Assembly (NCBI GenBank): GCA_016841965.1
Contig: JAEANN010000026.1
Span: 28,473 to 92,472 of the forward strand
Length of the DNA stretch: 64,000 bases
Source of the DNA: Candidatus Roseilinea mizusawaensis
GTDB taxonomy: Bacteria; Chloroflexota; Anaerolineae; J036; Brachytrichaceae
Direction of reading: 5' to 3'
Made by a program: the position numbers and the translations under genes. Under the pieces are notes generated by a model. It saw only the letters and a list, made by a program, of their open reading frames with translations, did not search any database and had not been told where the DNA came from. The number at the start of each line of letters is the position of its first letter. Positions within the stretch are counted from its first letter, which is position 1. This document shows positions 62,984-64,000 of this stretch, piece after piece.

Positions 62984-63763
62984 ATGCAATACGGAGAATT
63001 GAGACACCCACAAGTGGGAGAGCACACCCACAAAGTGGCCGTGCTGCCTATCGGTTCGCTCGAACAGCACGGCCATCATTTGCCGTTGCTGACCGACTCG
63101 ATGATTAACGCCGAGATCGTGTGCCGGGCCGAGGCCATCCTCGGTGACGAAGCTTTGTTTCTGCCCCTGTTATGGGTCGGCGCTTCGGACCATCACCGGC
63201 GTTTCCCCGGCACGATCAGCCTGAGCAACGAAACCTACACACAAGTGCTGGTGGAGATGATCGAAAGTCTGATCGGATCAGGATTTCGGCGCATTCTGCT
63301 GCTCAACTCACACGGGGGGAACGTCGGGCCGGGCAGCGCCGCCCTGTATCGCGTGCAGATAGCCCGGCGCGATGAGCGTGATCTGTGGCTGGTGCTTGGC
63401 TCATGGTTCACCGTCGCCGCCGAGCAGATCGCGCAGATCGACCTGCTCGAACAAAAGCACGTCACCCATGCCTGCGAGCTGGAGACCAGCATGATCCTGC
63501 GCCTGCGCCCGGAACTGGTGCGGCTTGATCTGGCGCGCGGGGCAAATTTCGACATTGGCTCCGCGTTCTATTGCCCGGACAGCAGTCGAAGCAGCCGCGT
63601 GTCGGTCGCTAAGCCGTTCGAGCATGTGACCCGTACCGGGGCGCTCGGACATCCAGAAATCTCCACACCCGAAAAGGGGGAGGTGCTTTTCGAGGTGGCT
63701 GTCAGCGAGATCGTGGCGCTGGTGCGCGAGATTGCGCAGTGGCAGCCATTCGAGCCGGGTTAG
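62984..63763 (+). CDS. Creatininase-family amidohydrolase
   Basis: 259 residues. Metal-binding motifs: LPIGSLEQHGHHLPLLTDSM (Glu and His), VGASDHHRRFPGTISL (Asp, His), LLLNSHGGNVGPGSAAL (HGGN) and THACELETSMILRL (Glu). The family includes creatinine amidohydrolase, mycofactocin peptidase MftE and FAPy deformylase; no mycofactocin genes are visible, so the substrate is open. It lies next to the enolase-superfamily gene but is separated from it by the repeat array. Confidence 0.88.
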   Translation: MQYGELRHPQVGEHTHKVAVLPIGSLEQHGHHLPLLTDSMINAEIVCRAEAILGDEALFLPLLWVGASDHHRRFPGTISLSNETYTQVLVEMIESLIGSGFRRILLLNSHGGNVGPGSAALYRVQIARRDERDLWLVLGSWFTVAAEQIAQIDLLEQKHVTHACELETSMILRLRPELVRLDLARGANFDIGSAFYCPDSSRSSRVSVAKPFEHVTRTGALGHPEISTPEKGEVLFEVAVSEIVALVREIAQWQPFEPG

Positions 63764-64000
63764 GCGAACACACCACAAAGGCACGAAGAACACAAAGAGG
63801 GTGATGGCCAGGTTTCCCTTCGTGTTCTTTGCTTCTTCGTGGTTGACTCTCTATGAATCAACCACAAAGAAACCAAGAACACAAAGAGGGTCAGGATAAA
63901 CTCATCTTCGTGTCCTTTGCCTCTTCGTGGTTGACTCTCTATCAATCAACCACGAAGAAACCAGGAACACAAAGAGGGTCAGGATAAACTCATCTTCGTG
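63764..64000. repeat. 88-bp tandem hairpin repeats at the window end
   Basis: Units of the AACCACAAAGAAACCAAGAA type with right arms CTTCGTGTTCTTTGCTTCTT and CTTCGTGTCCTTTGCCTCTT. TTGACTCTCTAT recurs at 63843 and 63931, giving an 88-bp period. Same family as the array around the GxxExxY gene, but a different sub-type. It runs off the window. No gene is visible here. Confidence 0.85.

Overview
The window looks like a chromosomal segment of a GC-rich, rod-shaped, free-living bacterium, most likely a Chloroflexota (Anaerolineae-type) genome. That placement is an inference from the gene set (mreBCD, mrdA, minCDE and rodA in one run; a vWA/FHA/tubulin-like locus; a DUF3417-type glucan phosphorylase) and from base composition. 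No rRNA, phage, transposase or CRISPR array is visible. One tRNA-Cys is present.

Layout. 1-3781: 5' end of uvrC, glgP and an alpha/beta hydrolase. 3931-8591: CapA-like lipoprotein, O-antigen-ligase-like membrane protein, MaoC hydratase, methyltransferase. 8697-12875: proB, a Cys-rich small protein, an HDAC-family amidohydrolase, a FabL-like reductase and a membrane-anchored Cas4-like nuclease. 12909-13755: gene-free GC-rich repeat array. 13813-16596: GNAT and ettA. 16743-31537: a 15-kb co-oriented locus of eight genes: degenerate J domain-FHA, PP2C phosphatase, Ser/Thr kinase, zinc-ribbon-FHA membrane protein, twin-FHA membrane protein, secreted vWA-TM-FHA protein, and two long tubulin/FtsZ-like proteins. 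31626-36751: osmC, sbcC, histidine phosphatase, GNAT, YfcE. 36877-41774: trpC, methyltransferase, trpF, alcohol dehydrogenase remnant, trpB, trmI. 41802-46770: fused molybdenum hydroxylase, truncated ClC channel, proC. 46901-54824: mreB-mreC-mreD-mrdA-minC-minD-minE-rodA. 54834-58160: rsfS, an Amt-like protein without its twin histidines, a glycosyltransferase, tRNA-Cys. 58319-63763: D-threonine-aldolase-like enzyme, M19 dipeptidase, enolase-superfamily enzyme, GxxExxY protein inside a repeat array, creatininase-family enzyme.

The most interesting part is 16743-31537. The two tubulin-like proteins are collinear homologues. The first (25841-28648) is soluble and keeps the GGTGSG nucleotide-binding loop. 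The second (28652-31537) has lost that loop and gained two membrane helices. Upstream lie a kinase, a phosphatase and four proteins with five phosphothreonine-reading FHA domains, one of which is joined across the membrane to a secreted vWA domain. I infer a phospho-regulated, membrane-tethered cytoskeletal or membrane-remodelling machine. vWA/FtsZ-like associations have been proposed before from comparative genomics, but the active/inactive pairing and the complete kinase-phosphatase-FHA set merit attention.

Other signals: a GxxExxY gene lying between the two arms of a hairpin repeat family; heptamer repeats inserted in frame into trpF and trpB; a dispersed GC-rich repeat family; several start codons 6-8 nt after a -10 box with no Shine-Dalgarno (leaderless transcripts); many in-frame 12/15/18-nt tandem repeats; and a striking excess of GCCGGC.
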